Positions 29,261 through 41,189 of a DNA stretch of 64,000 bases are shown piece after piece. Numbering within the stretch: the first letter of the stretch is position 1; every line of letters begins with the position of its first letter. Origin of the DNA: Chloracidobacterium sp. N (GTDB taxonomy: Bacteria > Acidobacteriota > Blastocatellia > Chloracidobacteriales > Chloracidobacteriaceae); assembly GCF_018304765.1 (NCBI RefSeq), contig NZ_CP072642.1, forward strand, positions 417,501-481,500. The letters run 5' to 3'. The translations under genes and the position numbers were made by a program. The notes below the pieces were generated by a model. That model did no database searches. It was not told the origin of the DNA and saw only the letters and a program-made list of their open reading frames with translations.

Positions 29261-29899
29261 CTAGTCCAGTGGGCGAATCCGTCCGATGATGGTAGCGCCG
29301 CCCTTGACCCGCTGCCCCTGGCGCACCTGGAGTTCGACTTCGGCCGGGACGATGAGATCAGTCCGTGAACTGAACTTGATGAGACCAATCCGCTCGCCAC
29401 AGGCGACCTGATCGCCGACGCCTTTCCACAGAACGCACCGGCGGGCAATGAGTCCGGCGATTTGTTTGAGGGTGACGGTGATGTGCGTTCCTTCCAGCAC
29501 GACGATGAACTGCTCGTTGATGAGCGCCGCATCTTCCCGCAGGGCGCTTTTGAACTGTCCGGGCCGGTGCAGGACATCCCGGATGATGCCAGCGATGGGC
29601 GCCCGGTTGATGTGCACGTCCAGCGGCGAGAGAAAAATGCTCACCAGCCACGGTGAAGCCGGGTCGCCGGGCGTCACCGGAGCCAGGCGGGTGATGCGCC
29701 CGTCGGCCGGCGAGACGACAATATCGCTGCCTGGCGGAATCTGGCGCTCCGGGTCACGAAAAAAGTAGGCCACGAAGGCGGCCACAAGGCCAACCACGGC
29801 TACGAGTCCCCACGCCGGAGGCCACCAGAGCGCCGCCGGGGCAAGCAGCGCCGCGGCCAGACCGCACCAGAGCAGGTAGGGATAGGCTTCCTTGGCCAT
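29261..29899 (-). CDS. psd: Phosphatidylserine decarboxylase (short, archaeal-type) proenzyme
   Basis: Psd converts phosphatidylserine to phosphatidylethanolamine using a pyruvoyl group made by self-cleavage. The 212-residue protein has an N-terminal membrane helix pair, FFRDPERQIPP, SPADGRI, FLSPLDVHINRAPIAG and ERIGLIKFSSRTDL. The cleavage site in this subfamily is normally Gly-Ser (FGSR); here it reads Ser177-Ser178 (FSSR), an altered residue before the scissile bond. It is 3 bases after eno and upstream of pssA. Confidence 0.92.
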   Translation of the reverse strand: MAKEAYPYLLWCGLAAALLAPAALWWPPAWGLVAVVGLVAAFVAYFFRDPERQIPPGSDIVVSPADGRITRLAPVTPGDPASPWLVSIFLSPLDVHINRAPIAGIIRDVLHRPGQFKSALREDAALINEQFIVVLEGTHITVTLKQIAGLIARRCVLWKGVGDQVACGERIGLIKFSSRTDLIVPAEVELQVRQGQRVKGGATIIGRIRPLD

Positions 29900-29902
29900 T
29901 GC

Positions 29903-31255
<1,353 letters not shown>

Positions 31256-31444
31256 TCAGTGCAAGGGAATGCGGAACGTCGTGGCTTGAAAAAGGCGTAA
31301 AAATGAAGCCAGGCTTTCGAGTTTCCCCGCACACTCCGCAAACTCACTACCGTTGCTGTATCTCTACCCTGGCGGGGTTCGTGAGCCCTTGGACGCGCGG
31401 GACCCGAAAGCCTGATAAGCGCCTGCCGTGTGACAAGCCCAAAG

Positions 31445-31473
31445 ACTATAGGCCGCAAAAGCCGGGGTGTCAA
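31445..31473 (-). promoter_or_regulatory. Near-consensus sigma-70-type promoter of the eno operon
   Basis: On the minus strand TTGACA (31468-31473) and TATAGT (31445-31450) are separated by 17 bases. The predicted start near 31438 leaves a 5' leader of roughly 200 bases before eno, in which I see no known riboswitch. Confidence 0.8.
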
Positions 31474-31535
31474 TTCACCGGCCGGGAAACAGGAAATGGC
31501 ACGTGCGTCTGGAGTGGGCGTTATGACCGACAGTT

Positions 31536-31562
31536 GCCTTGGTCGTTCGATCCGACCAAGGC
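31536..31562. other. Perfect 10-bp inverted repeat between eno and the downstream plus-strand gene
   Basis: GCCTTGGTCG (31536-31545) and CGACCAAGGC (31553-31562) form a perfect 10-bp palindrome with a seven-base spacer. It ends 22 bases before a TACAAT candidate -10 (31585-31590), so it overlaps the -35 region and may be an operator. It lacks a T-run on either strand long enough for a convincing terminator. Confidence 0.45.
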
Positions 31563-31590
31563 TTTCCAAGCTGTCAGTTTGGGTTACAAT
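31563..31590 (+). promoter_or_regulatory. Candidate promoter of the secreted-protein gene
   Basis: TTTCCA (31563-31568) and TACAAT (31585-31590) with a 16-base spacer point to the gene that starts at 31600 or 31642. The -35 match is weak and the assignment is tentative. Confidence 0.35.
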
Positions 31591-31599
31591 GCCCAGCTT

Positions 31600-32205
31600 A
31601 TGCTTAAGCTTCGATTCCGTCTGCCATATTTTCCAACCTGCATGCGTTTTTTGTTCTGTCTCATTGCTTTGGTGTGTTTTTCTCTGCTGCCTGTTTCCGT
31701 GGCTGCCCAGTGCAACATGCGCGTGATGGAGACGCGCGAACTCGTCCTGAGTGCTGATCTCATTGCGCGGGTGCGCGTGCGCTCCACCAAAAACATTCGC
31801 AACCCGATGTATGGACAGCTTGCGACACTCGAAATCATCGAGGTCATTTATGGCGATCCGCGCCGTCAGGAAGTGCGGGTATGGGCCATGAGCACGACCT
31901 ACTGCGCCCGCGATGCGTATGCACCCCAGCAGGAAATGCTGGTCTTTCTGGCGCGTGATCAAACCCTGTTTCATACGGTCAACTGGCAGTATGGGCAGTT
32001 TCTGATGAGTGGGGAGACAGTCGAGGAATGGCGTGGACGTTCCGGTGAGGTGGCAGATGGGGGGGCGACAACCATGGCCGCCGGGGCATCCGAACGGCGG
32101 GGAGAACCCCCACGCGGGCAGCCGCGGTCTTTTGCGGAAGTCAAACAGGAAATACTGACTCTGCTGGAGGAAGCCCGGCAGAACGGCAAGGCCCGCCGCC
32201 CGTGA
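31600..32205 (+). CDS. Secreted protein of unknown function
   Basis: The protein (201 residues from 31600, or 187 from an ATG at 31642) has a clear signal peptide with a hydrophobic core from FLFCLIALVC and a cleavage site near VAAQC. The mature part begins with Cys-Asn-Met and contains SADLIARVRVRSTKNI, LEIIEVIYGDP and YAPQQEMLVFLARDQTLF. This beta-rich region resembles small exported domains annotated in other bacteria without known role. The start at 31642 gives the better signal peptide; 31600 is the first ATG. It is followed by the palindromic repeat field. Confidence 0.7.
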   Translation: MLKLRFRLPYFPTCMRFLFCLIALVCFSLLPVSVAAQCNMRVMETRELVLSADLIARVRVRSTKNIRNPMYGQLATLEIIEVIYGDPRRQEVRVWAMSTTYCARDAYAPQQEMLVFLARDQTLFHTVNWQYGQFLMSGETVEEWRGRSGEVADGGATTMAAGASERRGEPPRGQPRSFAEVKQEILTLLEEARQNGKARRP

Positions 32206-32223
32206 GGGTGCTCGGCTGGTTGC

Positions 32224-33085
32224 CTGGGGAGTGCGGGCGTCCCGCCCGCACCTTTCCGGGAGCATGGGACTCTTGCCCGCGCGAATCTCCGACGGAGGGC
32301 ATTGAACCGTCGCTGACGCGACGGGGTGTGTAGGGATGCCGCGATCCGTGGGTTGAAACCCACGGCTAAAATCAACTGTCGCTACGCGACGGGGCTGGGA
32401 GCGCAGGCGTCCCGCCCGCACCTTCCCGGAAACATGGGCATTCTGCCCGCACGAAATCTCCGACGGAGGGCATTGAGCCGTCGCTGACGCGACGGTGAAT
32501 GGGTGGATGCTGCGATCCGTGGGTGAAACCCACGGCTAAAATCAACTGTCGCTACGCGACGGGGCTGGGAGCGCAGGCGTCCCGCCCGCACCTTTCCGGG
32601 AACATGGGCATCCTGCCCGCACGAAATCTCCGACGGAGGGCATTGAACCGTCGCTGACGCGACGGGGTGTGTAGGGATGCCGCGATCCGTGGGTTGAAAC
32701 CCACGGCTAAATTCAATCGTCGCTACGCGACGGGGCTGGGAGCGCGGGCGTCCCGCCCGCACCTTCCCGGAAACATGGGCATCCTGCCCGCACGAAATCT
32801 CCGACGGAGGGCATTGAGCCGTCGCTGACGCGACGGTGAATGGGTGGATGCTGCGATCCGTGGGTTGAAACCCACGGCTAAAATCAACTGTCGCTACGCG
32901 ACGGGGCTGGGAGCGCGGGCGTCCCGCCCGCACCTTCCCGGAAACATGGGCATCCTGCCCGCACGAAATCTCCGACGGAGGGCATTGAGCCGTCGCTGAC
33001 GCGACGGTGAATGGGTGGATGCTGCGATCCGTGGGTTGAAACCCACGGCTAAAATCAACTGTCGCTACGCGACGGGACTGGGGGC
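32224..33085. repeat. Five tandem units of about 171 bp
   Basis: A reference string (CCGACGGAGG) recurs at 32289, 32460, 32630, 32801 and 32972, giving a period of 170-171 bp. Each unit is a chain of palindromes: GCGGGCGTCCCGCCCGC, CCGTCGCTGACGCGACGG, CCGTGGGTTGAAACCCACGG (with small variants) and GTCGCTACGCGAC. Units differ at a few positions. Because 171 is a multiple of three, a minus-strand frame stays open for about 240 codons, but it has no independent support as a gene. Confidence 0.92.
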
Positions 33086-34276
33086 GCGGGCGTCCCGCCC
33101 GCACCTTTGTTTTTGGTGGGCAATTGGGGGGCTAAAATCAACTGTCGCTACGCGACAGTGGGATATTCAACCCGGCCGTGTGGCGTTGGTGTGACATGAT
33201 GGGTATTCCAACCGGCAGCACGATGGCGGGAGGCTCAACCCGTCCGTGTGGCATTGGGCTTACGCGATCAACATTCCAACCGGCGGCGCAATGGTCGCTC
33301 ATACGTGACGGGCGAGGATTGACGGGATGCCCGTGACATTTATGGAGGTAGCTTTTTTCCCATGCCAATGGTTAGTTGTACGCGACGGGCAAGGGATACC
33401 TTTGGGTCGTGGTATTGGTCGCGGGTTAAAATCGCGGGTCACAACCGTATTTTTGCCGCGTAGCGGCAACAGAGTTTAGCCCGGCGTTTCAACGCCGGGG
33501 AAACGGTGGCACATCGTCCACCGTCGCGTCAGCGACGGTTGAATTTCAGCACTGGTTAACCCAAGGGCATCCCCAGATTGCCTCCCAAAAATGGGCGGGA
33601 TGCCTGCGTTGTCGGGAATGAAATTCAACCGTCGCTACGCGACGGGGATATGTGGGATGCCTGCGATCCGTGGATTGAAACCCACGGCTAAAATCAACTG
33701 TCGCTACGCGACAGACAGATTTCATCTACTGGGGATGCGGACGGACAAAATCCCCCTGTTCGATAGGAATCTAACCCATTGGTATCCCAAATTGCTCGCC
33801 AAAAACAAAGGTGCGGGTGGGATGCCTGCGTTGTCGGGAATGAAATTCAACCGTCGCTACGCGACGGGGGCGGTGGGGGATGCCCGTGCTCCGTGGGTTG
33901 AAACCCACGGCTAAAATCAACTGTCGCTACGCGACAGACAAATTTCATCTACTGGGGATGCGGACGGGCAAAATCTCCTGTTCGATGGAAACCCCAACCC
34001 ATTGGCATCCTCCCCAATTGCCCGCCAAAAACAAAGTGCGGGCGGGACGCCCGCGCTCCCAGGGGCCGTCGAGTCAGCGACGCCTGATTTTAGCCGTGGG
34101 TTTCAACCCACGGGTCACAGGTGTCCCACACCCCCCGTCACGTAGCGACGGTTGAATATGACCCCAACAACACAGGTGACCCGCCTGTACATTTTGGCTT
34201 GTTGTACGCCGCATAGGCGAGACACGCCCAAGCTGAACAGAAAGCATGCGGGCGGGACGCCCGCGCTCCCAGGCTT
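33086..34276. repeat. Dispersed palindromic repeat field without a supported gene
   Basis: About 1.2 kb of non-coding sequence continues the palindrome families in degenerate form. A 222-bp period links two similar blocks at about 33590-33740 and 33810-33965, both with a GTCGCTACGCGAC palindrome, the CCGTGGATTGAAACCC type and the string CATCTACTGGGGATGCGGAC. Near 34060-34155 the same palindromes appear in inverted order, and GCGGGACGCCCGC recurs at 34250-34263. No promoter, RNA gene or coding region is convincing. Confidence 0.85.
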
Positions 34277-34951
34277 TCAGGTCTTCCCGCTAATCCGGTC
34301 GTACAGCCGCCTGGCGTGGTTGCGCGCAATGAGCGACAACCGCAGGTCATTGGCCAGACTCGCCAGCAGGTCAGCCAGGGCTGCCGGCTCGGCGATGCGC
34401 CTGGCATTGAGGTCGGCTTCCAGGTCACGCAGCAGTTTGGGCATGTCAAGCGGTTGATAGCGCCGTGCCACTTCAATCTGACTGACCCGCTGGTGCTGCG
34501 TGACGATTCCCCGAAAGAACTGCCCCAACTCAAGCAAAGCCGGATGAGGCGTGTAGGTAAAAGCCACCGTAACCGGTTGGCCGTTGACCACCAGCGACAG
34601 CTTGCTCAACCCCAGGTTGGAATGTTTTTCCGAAGGCGGAGCGGACGGCAGGGCCGCCACCTGTTCCGCCAGCCGTCGAAGACGCGCCAGCGATTCAGGG
34701 CGCAGCGTCACCGGAGCGCGGGTCGGCGCCGGTATGTCCTTTTCGACATATTCGAGCGTGCCGCGTCCCTCCGCATCGAGAACGATGACAATCCGCGTCA
34801 CAAGGAAGTTGGGCTGCTCAAACTCATAGCGGTAGGTTTCGCCCTGTGCCCCTGCGGCGGGCAGATACCACCCAGGTGCCCACCCCAGCAGCAGCCCAAC
34901 CGACAGCGCCAGATTAAGTGCCAACCTGAGCCAACGTCGTCCCGGGTTCAC
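34277..34951 (-). CDS. Exported protein of unknown function
   Basis: The 224-residue protein starts with a signal peptide (basic MNPGRRWLR then LALNLALSVGLLLGWAPGW, cleavage near AAGA). The mature part has a beta-rich region (YRYEFEQPNFLVTRIVIVLD), then ALPSAPPSEKHSNLGLSKLSL, and a helical C-terminal half. I recognise no family. It is the downstream neighbour of the acyl-CoA ligase on the same strand with a four-base overlap, so both are probably co-transcribed. Confidence 0.75.
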   Translation of the reverse strand: MNPGRRWLRLALNLALSVGLLLGWAPGWYLPAAGAQGETYRYEFEQPNFLVTRIVIVLDAEGRGTLEYVEKDIPAPTRAPVTLRPESLARLRRLAEQVAALPSAPPSEKHSNLGLSKLSLVVNGQPVTVAFTYTPHPALLELGQFFRGIVTQHQRVSQIEVARRYQPLDMPKLLRDLEADLNARRIAEPAALADLLASLANDLRLSLIARNHARRLYDRISGKT

Positions 34952-36573
34952 AGCTTGCCTTCGGCGTACATCTGACGGAGCACCTTCTTGTCAAACTTGC
35001 CCACCGAGGTTTTGGGGATGCTCTCAACAAAGCGAAACTCATCGGGAACCCAGAACCTGGCACACTGCGCCGCCACCAGTTCGTGGAGTTCCTCCGGCGT
35101 CGGGCGGTCATCAGGGTTGCGCGGGACGACCAATGCCAGCGGCCGTTCGCTCCACTTTTCATTCGGGATGGCAATGACCGCCGCTTCCAGCACCTTCGGA
35201 TGCGCCATGATGACGCTTTCCAACGCCACGCTCGAAATCCATTCACCGCCGCTTTTGATGAGGTCCTTCGTCCGGTCGGTGATGGTCAGCAGCCCTTTGG
35301 GATCAATGGTGGCCACGTCACCGGTACGAAACCAGCCGTCGGGGGTGAACTGCGCCGCGGCCGAGTCGTCGTTGTAGTACGCACCGACAATCCAGGGACC
35401 ACGCACCTGGATTTCGCCCACCGACTGGCCATCCCAAGGCATTTCACGGCCATCATCGCCCACGATACGCATTTCGACGCCGGGTGGGGCATAGCCCTGG
35501 TGGGTTTTGATGGCGATTTTCTCGTCAATGGAAAGGTCTGTGCGATGACTGAGCGTGCCAGTGGAGGTGCCCATCGGCGACATCTCGGTCATACCCCAGG
35601 CGTGAACGACCGGTATGCCCAGTTCTTTCTCGTAAGCTTCAATCCAGGTTTTGGGAAATGCCGCGCCGCCAACGATGAGCGCCCGCAGACTGGAGACATC
35701 GAAGCCATGTGCCTTGATCGCCTGATACATCCCAATCCAGAGTGTGGGAACGCCGGCCGCCACCGTGACTTTTTCATCCTGGATGAGTTGCGCCAGGGTT
35801 TCCGGCTTGAGGTGCGGCCCCGGCAAAACAAACTTGAAGCCGAGCGAAGCACTCAGATAGGGCAGTGCCCAGGCATTGGCGTGAAACATCGGCACGACGG
35901 CAATCACTGTATCCGTCCCGCTGAGCGAGAGGGCGTCTCCAGCGCCGGCCGCAATCGTGTGAATGAACTGCGACCGGTGGCTGTAGAGAACGCCTTTCGG
36001 CTTCCCCGTCGTTCCGCTGGTGTAGCACAGCCCGGCCGCCGCCCGTTCGTCCAGCCGGGGAAATTCATACGTCTCCGGTTCACCCTCAAGCAGCTCTTCG
36101 TAGTGCCGGACGTTGGGCAGTTTCGTCGCAAAGTCCGGCGGGGCATTGATGATGACAAAGTGCTGGACCCCCGTCAGGTGCGGTTGAATGGCTTCCAGCA
36201 GCGGGACCAAGCTGGCATCCACGAAAATGATGCGGTCGGCGGCGTGATTGATGACGTAGGTCAGTTGGTCGGGTGCCAGGCGCAGGTTGAGCGTGTGCAT
36301 CACCGCCCCGTAGCAGGGAACGGCAAAGTACAGCTCAAGGTGCTGGTAGTGATTCCAGGCCAGGGAGCCAATCCGGTCGCCCTGTTCGACGCCCAGTTTG
36401 GCCAGCGCATGCGCCAGACGACAAACCCGCCGGTACGCTTCGCCATACGTGTAGCGGTGCAGTGAGCCGTCGGGGCGTTTGGTGACGATTTCGACATCGT
36501 GGTGATAGCGCCGGGCACGTTCGAGAAAATGTGTCATGGTCAGGGGATAGTCCATCATCAAACCCTGTAACAT
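34948..36573 (-). CDS. Long-chain fatty acid--CoA ligase (AMP-binding)
   Basis: The 541-residue enzyme activates a carboxylic acid to an acyl-adenylate and then to acyl-CoA. It has CYTSGTTGKPKGVLYSHRS (P-loop A3), VVPMFHANAWALPY, HAWGMTEMSPMG, GWFRTGDVATIDPKG, LTITDRTKDLIKSGGEWIS (A8) and the catalytic Lys region KTSVGKFDKKVL (A10). The ATG at 36573 is used; AAGGAG lies 13 bases upstream, and the ATG at 36558 is an alternative. It is a medium/long-chain-type ligase; chain length is not evident. Confidence 0.93.
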   Translation of the reverse strand: MLQGLMMDYPLTMTHFLERARRYHHDVEIVTKRPDGSLHRYTYGEAYRRVCRLAHALAKLGVEQGDRIGSLAWNHYQHLELYFAVPCYGAVMHTLNLRLAPDQLTYVINHAADRIIFVDASLVPLLEAIQPHLTGVQHFVIINAPPDFATKLPNVRHYEELLEGEPETYEFPRLDERAAAGLCYTSGTTGKPKGVLYSHRSQFIHTIAAGAGDALSLSGTDTVIAVVPMFHANAWALPYLSASLGFKFVLPGPHLKPETLAQLIQDEKVTVAAGVPTLWIGMYQAIKAHGFDVSSLRALIVGGAAFPKTWIEAYEKELGIPVVHAWGMTEMSPMGTSTGTLSHRTDLSIDEKIAIKTHQGYAPPGVEMRIVGDDGREMPWDGQSVGEIQVRGPWIVGAYYNDDSAAAQFTPDGWFRTGDVATIDPKGLLTITDRTKDLIKSGGEWISSVALESVIMAHPKVLEAAVIAIPNEKWSERPLALVVPRNPDDRPTPEELHELVAAQCARFWVPDEFRFVESIPKTSVGKFDKKVLRQMYAEGKL

Positions 36574-36599
36574 AGGCAACCTTGCGCTCCTTGCGTGGA

Positions 36600-36629
36600 A
36601 TGATTCGTCTTGTACAATCCTTTTGACAA
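36600..36629 (-). promoter_or_regulatory. Candidate promoter of the acyl-CoA ligase gene
   Basis: On the minus strand TTGTCA (36624-36629) and AATCAT (36600-36605) are separated by 18 bases and lie just upstream of the ligase start. A plus-strand TACAAT (36613-36618) within the same segment could serve the divergent M48 protease gene. Confidence 0.35.
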
Positions 36630-36815
36630 AGCCTTTCTGCCCCGAAACCAGGGTGCGGTGAGAGGCAGCGCCTGTCGCTGGTCGTTCATCGAAAGGCTGG
36701 CCTGGCAAACCGCAGCCGTCTTGTTGAGTGATTCAGGCTTGTTCAGTGATTTCAGGTACGTGGTGATGTCGTCTGGATGCTTGATACCGCAAACCATCAG
36801 AAAGGGATGATACTC

Positions 36816-38243
36816 ATGTCAGGCAGGGATTTGAAGTCACAGTCGGGAGAAGTGACTGCTGTGGGACGGAGCGAGGCAGGACTTCGACGCAGCCGGATGA
36901 CGCGCAGCATGGCCATGCTTCTGGTCGGTCTGGTGCTGGTAAGCGCCATGGGCGGGCCAGTGTGGGCCGCCGACCGCAACCGTTCTGCCGGACCCAACCC
37001 GTACGACAAGTTCCGGCGGCTCGACGACCGGGCGCGCGCCCGTGGGGCCATGTCTGTCCGGGATGAGCTGGCGTTTGCGGAAATGGCCCATCAGGAAATC
37101 GCGAAACAGTACCGTTTTGTGACCGACCCGGTCATCGTCAACTATGTCAACCAGGTCGGACGACGGGTGGCGGAAGTGTCCGGGCGACCAGACCTGCCCT
37201 ACCAGTTCTATGTCGTGGAAAACGACCAGATTAACGCTTTCACACCCGGCGGCGGGCGCATTTACATCCACACGGGACTCATCAAACAGGCGACGACTGA
37301 AGGGCAACTGGCCGCCGTTCTGGCGCATGAAGTCGGCCACAATGTTGGCTATCACCTGAGCGCCACACTCCGCCGGACGCAAACGACGGGTCTCATCATC
37401 GGGATTGCCGGGATTCTGTTGGGCAACGGCGCCATCGGTCAGCTTGGGCAGTTGGCCGTGACCCTCGTCGCCGGCGGCAAACTGTTTCAGCGGTCGCGCG
37501 ATCAGGAGCGCGAAGCCGATTTTCTTGGGCTGTACGACATGCACCACGCCGGCTACAACACCGAGGAAATGAACAACATGTTCCGGCTGCTTGGCTCGCT
37601 GATGCAGCGTAGTCCCGGCACGTTCGACAAAATCTTTGCTTCCCACCCGCCGCCGGCGGAACGTCTCCAGAATACCCAGCGCGAAATCGCGCAGTATCTG
37701 GCGGGATCGGATCAGCGCGGGGTACGGACAACCCAGGCTTTCATTGATGTCCAGCGCCGCCTGGGAGTGACGGGACGGGCAGTGCCACCAACCCCGGATG
37801 ACGAGGTGTGGCCGGCGTCACGGGATACGGGGGCGGACACAACGGCATCTGAGCCGCCGCCACCCCGCAGCCGGGAAGTCACCTACGAAGACGCGGAAGC
37901 AATTTTCAGCCGCGCCGATCTTCAGGGCGCCAATCCGCTGCGCGCCGTCCGCGGAGACATGCTCGGCAGTGATGCGGTTGGCAACGATACCGTAATTGCC
38001 TATGAGCAGGGGGGGCGCGTCGGCGCACTGGTGGACGTGAGCGGACGGGTCTATCCGCTGTTCATCGAAGACCGTGGGCAACGGACCAACGTGCTGCCGC
38101 TTGCGCCAAGAGAGGTCGCGGCCGTCGGCATCATCCCGGTCAGCAGCCAGCAGCGGGCGCAGGTTGTCGTAGTCAGCCAGCGGCGACTTCGCTATGTTTG
38201 GGAGTGGACCGGCCGCGGCTTCCGCTATCTTGGCAGTCAGTGA
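36816..38243 (+). CDS. M48 family metalloprotease
   Basis: The 475-residue protein has a signal/anchor segment near residues 20-45 ([16 protein letters not shown]) and an M48 zinc protease domain: [17 protein letters not shown], the HEVGH zinc motif in [12 protein letters not shown], and READFLGLY with the third ligand Glu. The middle and C-terminal part has an unrecognised beta-rich extension. The ATG at 36816 is preferred because AAGGG lies nine bases upstream. The family includes BepA-like periplasmic quality-control proteases, which fits the exported topology. The Fur gene follows by 62 bases. Confidence 0.88.
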   Translation: MSGRDLKSQSGEVTAVGRSEAGLRRSRMTRSMAMLLVGLVLVSAMGGPVWAADRNRSAGPNPYDKFRRLDDRARARGAMSVRDELAFAEMAHQEIAKQYRFVTDPVIVNYVNQVGRRVAEVSGRPDLPYQFYVVENDQINAFTPGGGRIYIHTGLIKQATTEGQLAAVLAHEVGHNVGYHLSATLRRTQTTGLIIGIAGILLGNGAIGQLGQLAVTLVAGGKLFQRSRDQEREADFLGLYDMHHAGYNTEEMNNMFRLLGSLMQRSPGTFDKIFASHPPPAERLQNTQREIAQYLAGSDQRGVRTTQAFIDVQRRLGVTGRAVPPTPDDEVWPASRDTGADTTASEPPPPRSREVTYEDAEAIFSRADLQGANPLRAVRGDMLGSDAVGNDTVIAYEQGGRVGALVDVSGRVYPLFIEDRGQRTNVLPLAPREVAAVGIIPVSSQQRAQVVVVSQRRLRYVWEWTGRGFRYLGSQ

Positions 38244-38305
38244 GTCCACGTGGCCGTTCCGTCAGCCCGGCGGTCGGGATGAACGGTGTCAGAGGAAGCG
38301 TACGC

Positions 38306-38866
38306 ATGCCGGAACATCTTGAGCAGCAGGAGACAACACCACTGCCCCAGAGCCAGCCAGCCACCGATGCTTTTCACGAGGAGTTCGAGCTGTTTCACCG
38401 TCACTTGGTCAAGCATCGGCTCAAGCGGACGGCCCAGCGTGACCTCATCCTGCGGACGTTTCTGGAAACCGAGGCGCACCTGAGCGTCGAGGAACTCTAT
38501 GACCTCGTCAAACAGCGTGACAAAACCGTTGGCTTCACGACGGTTTATCGAACCCTGCGCCTGCTCGTCGAAGCCAAACTGGCCCGGGAAGTCAACTTCA
38601 ACGATGGGCGCGCGCGCTATGAACACGAATACAAGCACGATCACCACGACCACCTGATCTGTACGGAGTGTGACGCGCTCATCGAATTTTTCAGCCCGGA
38701 GATCGAACGCCTGCAAGAGGAAATTGCCAAACAGTACGGCTTTGTCATTGCCGACCACAGCCATCGGGTGTTTGGGATGTGTCAGGCGTATTACACCAAC
38801 AGCGACGACTACCCCCCCTATTGTCGCAAGCGTCCGGGAGCAGCTCAGGAAGGGAAGATGCGCTAG
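38306..38866 (+). CDS. fur: Fur family transcriptional regulator
   Basis: The 186-residue protein has a winged-helix N-terminal domain ([32 protein letters not shown]) and a dimerisation domain with the metal-site [12 protein letters not shown] and a second Cys pair near the C terminus (CQAYY and YC). These features match Fur, which represses iron-uptake genes when bound to Fe. The ATG at 38306 follows AGAGGA by nine bases. A Fur box controls the TonB receptor at 11471-13969. Zur or PerR specificity cannot be ruled out from sequence alone. Confidence 0.9.
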   Translation: MPEHLEQQETTPLPQSQPATDAFHEEFELFHRHLVKHRLKRTAQRDLILRTFLETEAHLSVEELYDLVKQRDKTVGFTTVYRTLRLLVEAKLAREVNFNDGRARYEHEYKHDHHDHLICTECDALIEFFSPEIERLQEEIAKQYGFVIADHSHRVFGMCQAYYTNSDDYPPYCRKRPGAAQEGKMR

Positions 38867-38905
38867 GCCGGGTCGGCCACACCGTCTGGCCACAGCCGAC
38901 ACTGC

Positions 38906-39805
38906 ATGTTTGTCTCCTATGCGCCGGGTTACTTCGTGGACATCGGTGATGCCCACGTGTTTCCGATGGTCAAGTTTCCGCGCGTCCATGCCCAACTGAT
39001 TGAAGAGGGCACGCTGTCGCCGGAAGATGTCGTTGCCCCGGCCCCCGCCCGCGAGGAAGACATTCTGCTGGCCCATACCCGTGATTACTGGACGCGCCTG
39101 GCGGCCGGGCAGTTGACACCACGCGAACTGCGCCGTCTGGGGCTTCCCTGGTCGGAAGGACTGGTGATGCGCGCGCGGCTGGCGGCCCAGGGGACACTCA
39201 ATGCCGCCCGCCACGCCCTGGCAGAGGGCGTCGCCGGCAACCTTGCCGGGGGCACGCACCATGCCTTTCCCGATCATGGCGAGGGCTTCTGTGTCCTCAA
39301 CGACATTGCGATTGCTGTCCGGGTGCTCCAGCGTGAGGGCGACGTCGGCCGGGTAGCGCTCATTGACTGCGATGTTCACCAGGGAAATGCCAACGCCGTC
39401 ATTTTCGCCGGCGAGTCGGATGTCTTCACCTTTTCCATGCACGGCCGGAACAACTATCCGCTGCGCAAACCGCCGGGTTCGCTTGACCTGGAGCTGCCGG
39501 ATGGCATGACGGACGCGGCCTATCTGGAGGTGCTCCGCGAGTACGTGCCGCGCCTTCTGGCGGCGTTTCGCCCGGACCTGGTGTTTTATCTGGCCGGGGT
39601 GGACCCCTACGTCCACGACCGCTTCGGTCGGCTGGCGCTGACGCTGGAGGGCCTCATGCGCCGGGACGAGTTCGTGCTGCGTGCCTGTCGGCAGGCCGGC
39701 ATCCCGGTCACCATCACGCTTTCAGGCGGCTATGCCCGTGACCGTCAGGATACGGTTGAAGCCCACTGCAACACCTACCGCGCGGCCCGCGAGGTCTTTG
39801 GGTGA
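38906..39805 (+). CDS. Histone deacetylase-family (acetoin utilisation/deacetylase-like) protein
   Basis: The 299-residue protein has the class II HDAC-like arrangement: LAGGTHHAFPDHGEGFCVLND (tandem His), LIDCDVHQGN with zinc ligands Asp and His, FYLAGVDPY with the second Asp, and LSGGYARD at the end. Bacterial members hydrolyse acetyl-lysine, acetylpolyamines or acetoin-related amides. It follows fur by 39 bases on the same strand and converges on the permease gene. Confidence 0.9.
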   Translation: MFVSYAPGYFVDIGDAHVFPMVKFPRVHAQLIEEGTLSPEDVVAPAPAREEDILLAHTRDYWTRLAAGQLTPRELRRLGLPWSEGLVMRARLAAQGTLNAARHALAEGVAGNLAGGTHHAFPDHGEGFCVLNDIAIAVRVLQREGDVGRVALIDCDVHQGNANAVIFAGESDVFTFSMHGRNNYPLRKPPGSLDLELPDGMTDAAYLEVLREYVPRLLAAFRPDLVFYLAGVDPYVHDRFGRLALTLEGLMRRDEFVLRACRQAGIPVTITLSGGYARDRQDTVEAHCNTYRAAREVFG

Positions 39806-39835
39806 AAACCGGCCCGGCGGTGGTGAAGGGGGGCT

Positions 39836-41062
<1,227 letters not shown>

Positions 41063-41107
41063 AGCCCACTGACTCTAACAGAGCCGGGCCGCTGTCCGGT
41101 AGGGAAA

Positions 41108-41158
41108 CAGCCCCACGACAGCCATCTCGCACCGGGCAGGATGGCTGTCATGGGGCTG
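41108..41158 (-). terminator. Large inverted repeat, probable terminator of the exported-protein gene
   Basis: Two 19-base arms (41108-41126 and 41140-41158) pair with one mismatch around a 13-base loop. On the minus strand the hairpin lies 30 bases past the stop at 41190 and is followed by TTTCCC, a short T-run. It may also act on the plus strand or as an operator for the permease gene, whose start is 46 bases away. Confidence 0.55.
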
Positions 41159-41189
41159 GCAAAAGGAAACGGTGGCTCACCGCCACCGG

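Noticed and set aside
32382-33104. Minus-strand frame of 240 codons with 57-residue internal repeats
   Set aside because: It is created by the 171-bp DNA repeat, a multiple of three. It lacks a convincing start, promoter or conservation independent of the palindromes.
32224-34150. CRISPR-like array suggested by repeated GTTGAAAC-type strings
   Set aside because: The sequences between repeats are themselves repeated, the period is 171-222 bp and no cas genes are present. The strings belong to palindromes (CCGTGGGTTGAAACCCACGG).
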